Positions 45,900 to 55,692 of a stretch of DNA of 64,000 nucleotides are shown here, piece after piece. Below the pieces are notes generated by a model, which was not told the DNA's origin, ran no database searches, and saw only the letters and a program-made list of their open reading frames with translations. The position numbers and the translations under genes are program-made. The stretch spans positions 7,272,416-7,336,415 of the forward strand of contig CM026567.1 in assembly GCA_015143295.1 (NCBI GenBank), written 5' to 3'. Numbering within the stretch: position 1 is the stretch's first letter; each line of letters starts with the position of its first letter. The stretch comes from Tetracentron sinense. Lineage: Eukaryota > Streptophyta > Magnoliopsida > Trochodendrales > Trochodendraceae.

Positions 45900-46400
45900 T
45901 TAGATTTTATTTTTCTCAATCTTTTGACTCTTTGCTAAAGGTGATGAAATGCTAACAGTGGACCGGGCTAAAGAGAAAGAGTCAATCAAAGGTATATTAT
46001 TTTGTTTATTTTTATTTTCATGTTGATTATATTTATTTTATGTATATTATTTTGTAATTTGTAGTTATGACTTACAAGTTAATTATATTTAATCTTCAGT
46101 AGTTCTTAGTTTAGATTTTATTTTTCTCAATCTTTTGATTCTTTTTTTAAAGGTGGCGAAGCGCTAACAGTGGATCGGTGCTGAAAGGAAATAGTCAACC
46201 AATGTATATTATTTTGTTTATTTTATTTTCATGTTGATTATATTTATTTCATGTATATTATTTTATAGTTACAACTTATAAGTTAGTATTTAATCTTCAG
46301 TAGTTCTTAGTTTATATTTTATTTTTCTCAGTCTTTTGAGTTTTTTTCTAAAGAGATATATTATTTGTTTATTTTTTTTTCATGTTGATTATATTATTTC
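45900..46400. repeat. Tandem repeat of about 200 bp inside the hAT element
   Basis: About two and a half copies share GCTAACAGTGGA(C/T)CGG, TATATTATTTTGTTTATTTT and TCTTCAGTAGTTCTTAG. They lie upstream of the transposase remnant and may be duplicated leader-exon sequence. Confidence 0.7.
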
Positions 46401-46529
46401 ATACATATTTTTTTTTAATATATGTTCTTTTGAATTAAATATTTTAACTTTGTCGGTTGTTCTCGGTTGTTGTAGTTAAAAATAAAATAGAGGAGGTTAG
46501 GAGCAAGAGGTAGAGGTAGAGAGCGAAGC

Positions 46530-48376
46530 TCATTCTCAGTGGACCGCAACAACCACAAATCAACATGGCAGCATTGCACTAATGCTGATAGGACCGGGAA
46601 ATCAAAACAAAACTCCGATGCAAAAACTGTAACAAGGTGAAAAATGGAGGGATCACACCCGAATGCGCCAACATCTAGGCGGATTAGAGGTGATAGTCGG
46701 CCATGTCCAGATGTTCCGCCTGAGGTAAGAGATATTTAAATCAGAAATTGAACAAAGGACTGCTGAGAAAAGAGCTAGAACTAGCTCTACTCAAAACATT
46801 AACTATAGAATTCAGGCGAGGATGACTATGGAATCCTGATGAGGAATACACGGAACCTCATATATCTCTTCAAGTGGAAGAGGATCGACCAATGAGTGCT
46901 TGGGTACTTGCCCGCCGATTCCGTTGGTATCTCTAACTGAAAAGACTTGATAAGGCCAGCTGCAACTCGTTTGCCACGAATTTTCTTGCAATCCGGAGCA
47001 GCTCTATGACACTTTCTCTGCGGTTCAGAACTAATTATTGACAGTGAATTCAAACTCATACTTCTTCCAAACAAGGCAGGGGCAAACCATTATTGGTATC
47101 GTCATGATCTGACGTTTCCAAAAAGGATGAAGAGTTCACTACTGTTGGGTGACCTTTGCTTAATTGATTCGCTTGTAGATGGTGACTTACCTACAATGGG
47201 TCACCTTTGTGAAGCTATTGCAAAGGTTAAACAAATTTTAGCAGCAGTTACGCATCGTGATAAGATTAGAAAATATGAAAGCAGTTTGGAAAATTATCGA
47301 CCGCAGATGGAGTACCCAACTAGTCACTGATCTACATCGGGCTGCTATTAGGAATCCAGAATACGTTGTGAACAGAGCTTTGGGTTTATCTATGAATTTG
47401 GAACTGATTCTCCAGCTGAAATTCACATGAGTCTCTTGCGAGTTATCCAAAAAATGTCACTCACTTCAGAAGAGGCTTCAGCAGCAATGATGCAGGTAAA
47501 TTTAATTTTAAATTAATTATTTTTTTTTATGACAATTAATTTTTTATGAACAGTATGTGTCATTCGAAAATTTGGAAGGAATTCTCGAGAGTGATTTTTT
47601 CAATAACAGCTGCTCAAAAAGGGTCACCTGGTTATTAACTATTAACTTACCACAATATTATTTAATTTTAGATAGTTTTTTTTTTTATAAACTTTGATAA
47701 TACTAAGTTATATTATCTCTAATTTACAAATAAGTGGTGGGCATCCTTTGGTGGTCAACTTCCGGCGTTACAGAAGCTTGCACTTCGCATTATGAGTCAA
47801 ACAACAACTTCATCAGGATTCGAACGCAATTGGAGCACATTTGACCAAATTCATACAAAGCGAAGAAATCGCTTACAGACAAAAAGGTTGAATGACTTGG
47901 TTTATGTGCACTATAACATGCGTTTGCAACGCCGAAATGAAAAGAACAATAGGATGTTGAAGAGCACAGATCTTCTTCGTGTTGATAACTACCTGTTATC
48001 AGATCATTTTGATGAGTGGCTATGTGACGAGGAAGATGGAGAATTGAATGAAGAAGACGTATCTGAGATATTCAGGTATAATCATTTTTATATTTTGTTA
48101 TGTTCATAATATTACTTTTTTATTTTATTTTTATTAGCTATTAATTAATTATCCCTTTATAGGACTGAGGAATGGGCAGAAGAAGAGATCGATAATCTGC
48201 TTAATGCGTCAGAAGAGGTTCAATTCGGTGAAGCAAATCCGTGTGCATGGGGAGATGTTCTACCTGGTGAAGAAGAGATATTGTCTGAAGATCACTATAA
48301 TTTTAATTTTAATCAGTGGTCTATCGATGACAATTACACTCTGTATTATCAAGGCGGTACTTCCCGCTATGGTTAG
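46530..48376 (+). pseudogene. hAT transposase with BED finger and C-terminal dimerisation domain, decayed
   Basis: An N-terminal BED-type finger remnant has CKNCNKVKNGGIT near 46,615-46,660, followed in another frame by RGDSRPCPDVPPEV. The middle domain shows LVDGDLPTMGHLCEAI (about 47,175) and IIDRRWSTQLVTDLH (47,285-47,330). The C-terminal dimerisation domain runs from WWASFGGQLP (47,735) through SSGFERNWSTF and RLNDLVYVHYNMRL. A final exon after a GT-AG intron (48,075-48,161) ends at 48,374-48,376. Transposase would cut and move the element in the nucleus. Several frameshifts, for example near 46,655 and 47,290, disable it. Other GT-AG introns appear near 47,494-47,552 and 47,632-47,734. 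Confidence 0.85.
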
Positions 48377-50777
48377 GAAAGATACTTAATTTTAATTTGA
48401 CGGTGATGATGATGTGGTATGGTCATCCCTATGGTTAGGGAGAATACTTTATGTTTAATTTGATAGTGATGATGATGTGGTATGGTATTCCCAATGGTTT
48501 AGAAAGAATACTTTATATTTTATGTGGTAAACTGATGATGGATTATGATATTTCTTTATTATTAGTAGTGAAGCTAATTATCTTTAATTCGGTTGATGTT
48601 TAATCTTATATAAAATTTATGTTATTTGTCAATAGATAGATTATTATGATTGCACTTTGCAGGGCTTTATAGAGAAATAAGTCGTTATTTATTTGACGCA
48701 ATTTACCCATAAAAAGCTAAGCACAGTACTTAATTTATCATTTATATATTTCATTTCATGTATAAAATGTTTACTGACATTTACTATTTGTATGTATTGC
48801 AGGTGAAAAATGGAAGAACAATATCATAAAAGTGACAGTCTGAAATCTGGACTCTGGAGTTTATGATTGTTGAAATTTTATCATGTAATCTTTGTTTATT
48901 TTATCAATAAAAGTGTTGGAGATTCTTTATATTCATCATTTTGTAGATAATGAATTAATTTATTATATACTATATAAGAATATAAAAATATGGAATATAT
49001 AAATCTTTAATTACTTAAAAGTTAAAACTTAAAATATGTATTATAAAGTATACTTTATAATACTTTCTTATAATACATCATAATCTATGAACATATAATA
49101 TAGTTTTTAAACTATAGTTTAATAGTTTATATACTCTTAATCTTTATAAAGTATAATAATATCCTATATTTTATAAAATATAGTTGGTAAAGTATAAAGT
49201 CTAATTAAAAAAAAATAGTAATATACTAATATTTTACGTTTTTTAAATTTTAAATATATAAAAATATATTTTAGACTATATAAAAAAATTAGAAAATATT
49301 TTTAAAAAAAATAAAAAATAAATTCAAAATTTCGGCTGCAATCCCGAAATTTCGGAATATTTCGCCGAAATTTCGAATAATATTTCGGGATATTATTTTA
49401 TTATTAAATGAGATTTCGGCCGGATGTCGGCCCGAAATTTCGAAAAATACTCGTTTCGGAATACCCTTCCGAAATCTACCGAAATTTCGAAATTTAAACC
49501 TTGCTTTTTACCCTATGAGCATGGCATGTTCGTAATTTCTGAGCTCTACAAGGTAATTGTGCAGCACACCAAATTACAAGATAGCCACTCTAATAGTATA
49601 ACCCTTCCTCTCCCATACACCCCAATCCTGATGTTGAGGTCTCATCCTGATGCTGAGGTCTCTGGTACGAAGCCAAGAGACTTTACCATCGAAACTAGCT
49701 GACACAACATTCATGAGAGCCTTTAAGCTACTTGGCCCATGACTCTAGGAGCAGTGCTAGTTTGAAGTATGAAACACACATCCGCGTGTCATTGCCTGAC
49801 ACTCCACAAGAGTAGTTGTGAGTGAAAGTTTTAACTAGTAGTTGTGAGGAAGAGTATTAATTTTTGGACGTGTCATGGAAGGACACGGATGGGTTTGTCA
49901 TGTGACATGACTCATGTCACTAACCGCTAGTATTCCTCCTTTGGTGACTCATGTCCACTAATTTTTGAAACATTGCTACTGAGACCCTCTACGATGCCTC
50001 TAATAGAGTAGGATTTCAGGTAGAGCCCATCTCAGGATTTCTTTTGGAGCCCATTTCATATGGTGAGCTCCACCTGAATCCTGCCTCTCTTAGAGCATGG
50101 TCTCGTCTCGGAAGCTTTATCCCAATCAATAAAAGACTTTGCTAGTCATAAGAGGCTAGATTTTGCTAGCTTCATTCTCCTCTTAGGGCATTCTCTTCTT
50201 TTGGAGAGGATTTTGTGGACAGAAACTGCGGATACAAAATCTTTTGTCTTCTTACCCTAAATGGAGAGAATGGATAGAAGGAGAGTGGGGCTAGCACTCC
50301 CCAATTCCCATCCTTTTTTCTATATTGTATGCAAGTTAGTCGGTTAGCACACCATGCAATTAAAATACCCGGACAACAATTAAGGTCTATAAGATAAGAT
50401 CCTTAAAATTATCCTTCTCTCCGAATAGAATCAAAGAATCAGTAGCATTTGTGCACGTTGACGTTATATTTTTTAAAGATATAATTACCCAACTTACCTC
50501 TTCCAATTTTTTTTTTTTTTTTAATTATTAATTAACAGGAATAGGTATATTTGGGGATCCTCTAATTGCCAAATTCAGTCACTTTAGTCCTCCAAGCTGC
50601 AATCCAAATGAGACTATCTCATATCCAAGTAGCATCGGACTCCTTTGGGCCGTCAATTGCATCATAGAACTTGTGAGAGGCCTTGGAAGGAGCCTAGAAT
50701 CCTATCTAGTATTGAGAGGTCATTCGACAGTTTATTTACTTATATATGTTATATCTCTCGTGAAGCTAATAGAACTT

Positions 50778-50931
50778 CAGTTTAAATATCAAGCGGAACA
50801 CCGCATTATGCAGAGCTCCCTTTTTACACTACATGGGGTCAAATTATAATTATTGATAATTGCACTTTTACCCCACGTAGTGTAAAAAGGGAGCTCCGCA
50901 TTATGCAGAGCTCCCCATGAAAATTAATCTC
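50778..50931. mobile_element. 154-bp hairpin MITE in XTH-2 intron 2
   Basis: It is flanked by the 9-bp duplication ATAGAACTT (50,769-50,777 and 50,932-50,940). The empty site is seen in unit 1 (about 35,807-35,815). The interior is a near-perfect inverted repeat of GAGCTCCCTTTTTACACTAC, with GCATTATGCAGAGCTCC in each arm. A 9-bp duplication fits Mutator-type elements. Confidence 0.85.
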
Positions 50932-51977
50932 ATAGAACTTTTATATTTATGTTATATCCCTCATGAAGCTAATAGAACTGTTGATATTTTTATCAAAATT
51001 CTGTTTTAAATCCCAGAGAATCAATCAATATCCTAATTTTGTTTAAATCTCGGAGAAATCAATCAATATCCTAAAGTTTCTAGAGAGCTTAAGTAAAATT
51101 GTTATCGAGCATCACTCTGAGAGTTCCTTTGCTCGCATGTAATTCTCTCAACCTTTTCTTTTTCAATGTAGGTCGGGGTCTGCCTAGCCCTAGCTTTAGC
51201 TTTTCTCCCAAAACAAAAAGTGTCACTTTAGTCATTCTGAAATTTGTAAAAATTCCCTCTCTGTCCTGCGCGTTAGAATTCCGGCATATGTTAGTAGTGA
51301 GAGTGAGGAAATAGTAAAAAGAGAGAAGGGAACTAACAGAATCTGCTGGTAATTCCAGAGAATAGAGTGAGTATGAAAGGCCTGTCTTGGATCGAACCAG
51401 AGATAGAACTGTTGCTCTCTGTTACCCTTCCCTTGTGTATAAACGTTGGTGTAAAGCATATAAGGCTCCCCACTAGCATTCCCCAGAAACTCAAAATCTA
51501 TCTCATCATGCATCGGCCCTTGCGAGGATAGCTGCAGATCATCAAACATATATAGTACGTAAGAAAATTTGAATAGAACAAAATACTCGGAAATATTAGG
51601 ATAACAGCGTGTCGGGGGGTCCTACGTAGTAGGCAGTAACGGTGCCGGCGGAGTTTCCGGGCACCACTTTGATCTGCATGTCGATCTTTCCAAAGAGATA
51701 TTCTTGTTTGGATTGAAATCCGGCGCCGGAGACTTTATCAAGAGAGAGCTGGAGAAGACGGCCGTTTTCCGATACTTTGGCTCGCTCTCCGCCCCAAGTG
51801 AGGTCGACCCCAGAACTGAAATCTGCAGAGACTACCAGGAGGAGGAAGAAGAAGAAGTGTGTGAAAATGAGGAAGAAGGGCAGTTTGGTCATTTTGTTGA
51901 ATTGGGATGGTGAAACGGGTGGAGATGAGTGGTTTGAATGTAATGGGGGTGGTGAAGGTGGTAGGAGGGGTTGTAGC

Positions 51978-51985
51978 TATTTATA
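51978..51985 (-). promoter_or_regulatory. TATA box of XTH copy 2
   Basis: TATAAATA on the minus strand lies about 86 nt upstream of the start codon at 51,892, in the usual position for a plant promoter. Confidence 0.6.
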
Positions 51986-52149
51986 GGGATGGAGAGAAAG
52001 GACGGCGCTGAAGGGAAGAGCGGTGGGATGCAGCTGGATGGATTTGCATGGGAGGAGTGGGTGAGTTTGGACACTAGGCGTTTTGGGTGATCCGATATGG
52101 GCTTTGACGAGTGGTACCTTTTCTATGATTGTAGGCGTGGGCCTGCCTA

Positions 52150-52505
52150 AAGACTTGTAATCATCTCCAGTTGTAACCGGATTTGGGGGAGTCCGGCGTT
52201 ACGCCACTTACGCTGCCATGTGTCCATTTTGACACTCCTTAACTATGGTTAAGATTTATCTACCCCTAATGTTCACTCACCTATCCTTGGGTTTTTAAAA
52301 AATTATTAAAAAATTTAATCCTAGGAGTTAATAAATTTTAACCAGGGTTAAATTTCTTTTTTAATATCTTTTTTGAAAAACTAAGGATAGGCGAGTGAAC
52401 CTTAAGGGTGAGTGAATCTTAACCACGATTAAGAGGTGTCAAAAGGGACACGTGGTAGCGTCAGTGATATAACTAAACTCAAGGAATCACGAGTGGAGAG
52501 AATTT
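52150..52505. mobile_element. Foldback MITE, family B, copy c (upstream of XTH-2)
   Basis: A more diverged copy with CCAGTTGTAACCGG, CCATGTGTCC, CTATGGTTAAGATTTATCTACCCC and the inverse blocks GGTGAGTGAATCTTAACCACG and GGACACGTGG. It lies just upstream of the XTH-2 promoter. Confidence 0.7.
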
Positions 52506-52742
52506 TTTTTTTAATAGACACAATTACTCATAAATTTGTAATAAAAATATTTTAAATTTAAAGGGTGATTTGGTCATTTAAAATATTCAATTATGTTTTT
52601 AACATGAGAATCCTGATCATTGTAATTGTCATTTTTCAATTCTCCTTATATAATAATAGAGATGAAAAAGATATATATAAGTGTAAGAGTAATATTTTAT
52701 TTTCATTATAATAGTAGAGGAGTAATTTTATCAACAATAAAT

Positions 52743-52904
52743 AGGATAAAGCTTCTTAGACCCCTTTAGAGTCGAGACCACCGAGACCATGCTCTAAGAG
52801 CAAGAGATTTCAAGTGGGGCCTACCATGTGAATGGGCCCCACCTAAAATCCAATGCTCTAAGAGCATGGTCTCAGCCTTAATGGGGTCTCCGTAGCAAAG
52901 TCCT
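52743..52904. mobile_element. Foldback MITE, family C, first of an adjacent pair
   Basis: The ends are AGGATAAAGCTTCTTAGACC and, reverse-complemented, AGGACTTTGCTACGGAGACC. The arms meet at GACCATGCTCTAAGAGC and GCTCTAAGAGCATGGTC. AATAAAT lies on the left and AATAAATAT on the right. Confidence 0.7.
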
Positions 52905-52913
52905 AATAAATAT

Positions 52914-53081
52914 AGGACTTTGCTATTGAGACCGCAAATGGCCGAGACTACACCGAGACCGTTCTTGTGTTGCATGGATCTCAAAATTTTATTAAATCCG
53001 TTTTTGAAATTTTCATATCCATGCATCACATGCACGGTCTCGATGTGGTCTCAGCCCTTTCTGGTCTCACTAGCATTTTCC
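52914..53081. mobile_element. Foldback MITE, family C, second of the pair (168 bp)
   Basis: The ends AGGACTTTGCTATTGAGACC and GGAAAATGCTAGTGAGACC (reverse complement) are flanked by perfect AATAAATAT at 52,905-52,913 and 53,082-53,090. The arms contain GAGACCGTTCTTGTGTTGCA and its imperfect inverse. Confidence 0.85.
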
Positions 53082-53089
53082 AATAAATA

Positions 53090-53555
53090 TAACAGTAGAG
53101 ATAAAGAATATATAAGTAGATAGGTAATTTTGTCTTTATCTTTATAATAATAGAAAAGATAAGGATAAAGGTAATTTTGTCAATAATGACCAACTTTAAT
53201 CAATGTTTCTAAGGGCCCTATTTTTTAAGGGTAATTTTATCAATAATGTAAATATAAGGGTAGTTTTTTCATTCTCATTATAAAGTAGAAGATAAATATG
53301 ATGATAATTTTGTTATTATGACAATTCAAACAATGTTTTAAATGACCTGTTCTTTTTTTATAATAGTAAAGTAGGTAAATGAAAATTATAAGGATATTTT
53401 TGTCATTATGACAAAATTTAATCAATGTTTTTTTAACAGGTCACTCTTTTTATAATAGTAATGGTAGAAAATAAGAATAAGGGTAGTTTTGTTATCATGA
53501 CAAAATTCAACAAACATTTTTAACGGGGTCATTCTTTTTATAATAATAAGGATTT
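53090..53555. repeat. Degenerate tandem array, units of about 95-110 bp
   Basis: About four units each contain TTTTTATAATAGTAA, AAGGGTAGTTTTGTCATTATGAC, AATCAATGTTTTTAA and a C-containing break GGTCACTC. The array starts before the MITE pair (about 52,690), which therefore inserted into it. Confidence 0.75.
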
Positions 53556-54440
53556 ATTCAAAATGACAACATGAATTGAAGTTCAAATATTCAAGAAAAA
53601 TAAAAATTAGAGTTCATACATGATGGGGACCTCAGCTAGCAAAAATATATGGGGCCGGGAGAGACCACCACAACTATTAATTTTAGGTGTATTCTAGGAA
53701 TACTCACAATAATAGCTTTTGCAATATGTAAATTTAAAATAAAAAAAAATTGGGTTTCACTCAAGTTTCAACTTGAGGGCAAATCTTCTATTAGGTATCT
53801 AACACTAATTTTATATCATTATTTTTTTCTAATGACCAAAGAGTAAGAGTGAAAAGTTTAGTCTCATCGATTACTTTATTTTTTTTCCCTATGTGACGAT
53901 TTGTTATGGAGATGGTATAATCTAACACCAGATATGATTTTAGGTACCTAAAGAGAACACTTTCCCTCCAAGCCTCTCAACTCTCAACTTCATCACCACT
54001 GTGCCATGTGTCACTTTAACTCTTTCTGGTCAGCATTTATCTTAAACAATGCTAACAAAAATATGTGTGCATGTCATTGTTAGAACTTGATGAGAGGCCT
54101 TGGCAAGTTGGAACTGGAAGGATCCGTAGGCTTCTCAAAATTGCACATCCTGAACTTAGACCTGTGAGTGGAGTCTCCTCATGTTTGGTTTATTAATAGA
54201 CTAAAATGGGATGGAAACAAAGAAGGAAGCCAACTCATAAGTCATAATAGATCCTCCAGCTGTGAATAATTGTATACTTCTTTATGTAAATATCTTTGTT
54301 TGGTTCCATTATGTTTAAGTTGAGCTCCCCATCATATTTAATTCTCTTAAGTTGTTACTATTAGTATTTTTCACTTGAGAGTTGATGGGACCAGCCACTT
54401 GAGTTGCTGAAGAATTTTTTCTTTGTTTTGGTACATGGCG
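53556..54440. other. AT-rich interval without a recognised gene
   Basis: No conserved open frame or transposon end was found. The sequence includes ordinary AT-rich non-coding stretches. Confidence 0.4.
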
Positions 54441-54449
54441 TCATTTTGC

Positions 54450-54605
54450 TCTTCTTCAAGTGCCTCGAGCAGAGTTCCCTTTAGTGTAAAATAAGTGGCA
54501 ATTTTATAATTATTAAGAGAAACTTTTAATAATTACAAGATTGCCACTAATAAGCATTAAAAATATGAGCTCAATTCAAGGCGCTTGAAGCATAGCTCCA
54601 CCTCC
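54450..54605. mobile_element. Hairpin MITE related to 50,778-50,931
   Basis: AGAGTTCCCTTTAGTGTAAAATAAGTGGCAATT on the left is answered by AATTACAAGATTGCCACT and TGAGCTCAATTCAAGGCGCT on the right. Shared words (AGCTC, TTCAAGGCGCTTGAAGC, CCCTTT-GTGTAAAA) link it to the XTH intron elements at 34,490-34,550, 45,280-45,330 and 50,778. The boundaries are approximate. Confidence 0.5.
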
Positions 54606-54859
54606 TATTAATGCTATGAATTAATAGTAAGGGTGAGTTGACTCTTTGCCACTACTTGCTTGTCATGTCACAAATAATTTTGTTTTTTTTACTTTATCAC
54701 TGATGGATATATTCACTTCTTAGACTCGACCCTACGCCAAGCTCAAGAGGGCACTCTTAACCATATGGACAAGTTGGCTGGCTTAGAAAATATGGGTTGG
54801 AATCATTGATTGATATGTTCTATACAAAATTTTAAATCTATTTTTTCTTTTTTATTACT

Positions 54860-55177
54860 TAGAGCATCTCCAATGATCTATACGAATTCCAACTTTGGCA
54901 CAGTTATAGTGCCAAAATGTCATATTTAGCACAGGTTGTTTCAATAGTGTGTCAGCTCCATTTCTTCAACCACCATTTTTTTAATTACTATTTTTCCTCC
55001 TACCAATCACCATTTATCCGGCTAGCAACCATCATTCATTCACCCCTACCAACCACCTCCTCTCTAGTTTAAAAGTTAGGAGAATGTCATATTTTATTGC
55101 GGCTTGGGCATGAGGAAATCGGGACCCATGTATGTAATATTAGGGAAATGTGTAGGAGAGCATTAAACTAGAGAAAA
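54860..55177. other. Interval with a partial repeat end
   Basis: AGAGCATCTCCAATGATCTA at 54,862 resembles the ends of common plant MITEs, but no partner end was found. No gene is visible. Confidence 0.3.
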
Positions 55178-55398
55178 GGCAACGGATTTCCTCTGGAAGA
55201 TGCCCGAGTATTATAGTCGGGTGTAATTTCTTTAGCCGACATATGGGGAGAATTTGGAGGAGAAATCAAAAAGATATGTGAGAGATTGAAAGAACTTTTG
55301 ATATTTTGATTTCTCCTTCAAATTCTTGCCGCATGTTGGCTGAAGAGGCTATGCCCAAGTAAAATACTTGGGCATCTGCCAGAGGTAATCCATTGCCC
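55178..55398. mobile_element. Foldback MITE, family D, copy 1 (221 bp)
   Basis: The ends are GGCAACGGATTTCCTCTGG and, reverse-complemented, GGCAATGGATTACCTCTGG. Arms of about 100 bp pair through the centre. It is flanked by CTAGAGAAAA at 55,168-55,177 and 55,399-55,408. A second family member is at 63,668-63,800. Confidence 0.85.
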
Positions 55399-55639
55399 CT
55401 AGAGAAAAGCTTCTAGGACCAGACTAGACTCCTAGGACCAAGACCTCTAGAATAATTTAAACTTAGGGCAAAAATAAGTGTAGGCGGGGTGGAACCAGGG
55501 GCCATAGGGAGCACGTGCTCCCAAACTTTTGAAAAAACATCAATTTTTTATTATGAGGCTTTAGCATGGGGTATGGACTAGCTGCCCCTTAAATTTTGAT
55601 TTTTTTTAGGGAGATATATAACGGACGCACATTGGATTA

Positions 55640-55692
55640 CCTAGCCGAATGTCATATTTCATTGGTCCACGTCCCCTTTTTAACATTGGTCC
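55640..55692. mobile_element. Family-B MITE, copy d, left fragment
   Basis: CCACGTCCCCTTTTTAACATT corresponds to the CCACGTGTCC part of family B. The element is interrupted by the solo LTR and resumes at 57,826. Confidence 0.5.

Larger units (their letters stand above)
45338..49503 (+). mobile_element. hAT DNA transposon (4.2 kb) in XTH-2 intron 2
   Basis: It is flanked by the 8-bp duplication CTTTTTAC at 45,330-45,337 and 49,504-49,511. Unit 1 shows the empty site once at 34,5xx (GCCCTTTTTACACTATGAG). The terminal inverted repeats are CATGGTATAAAATTTCG on the left and CAAGGTTTAAATTTCG on the right (reverse complement). Both ends are crowded with GAAATTTCGG-type motifs. A decayed transposase gene lies inside, on the plus strand, antisense to XTH. 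Confidence 0.93.
44759..51892 (-). pseudogene. XTH copy 2: intact 5' exons, damaged last exon, hAT in intron 2
   Basis: Exon 1 (51,626-51,892) encodes a signal peptide (hydrophobic [18 protein letters not shown]) and the conserved N-terminal GH16 strand up to GTVTAYY, ending at a GT donor. Intron 1 is 94 bp. Exon 2 (51,338-51,531) carries [17 protein letters not shown] with both catalytic glutamates and an N-glycosylation site (NAS), ending SILWNYQQI. Intron 2 (6.1 kb) contains a hAT element and a MITE. Exon 3 (from 45,212) keeps [29 protein letters not shown] and NYMIYYSHDLKRFPQGLPPEC. A frameshift near 45,160, a TGA after YRNF and another shift near 44,930 break it. The product would be a secreted, truncated wall enzyme at best. 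A pseudogene is most likely. Confidence 0.88.
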
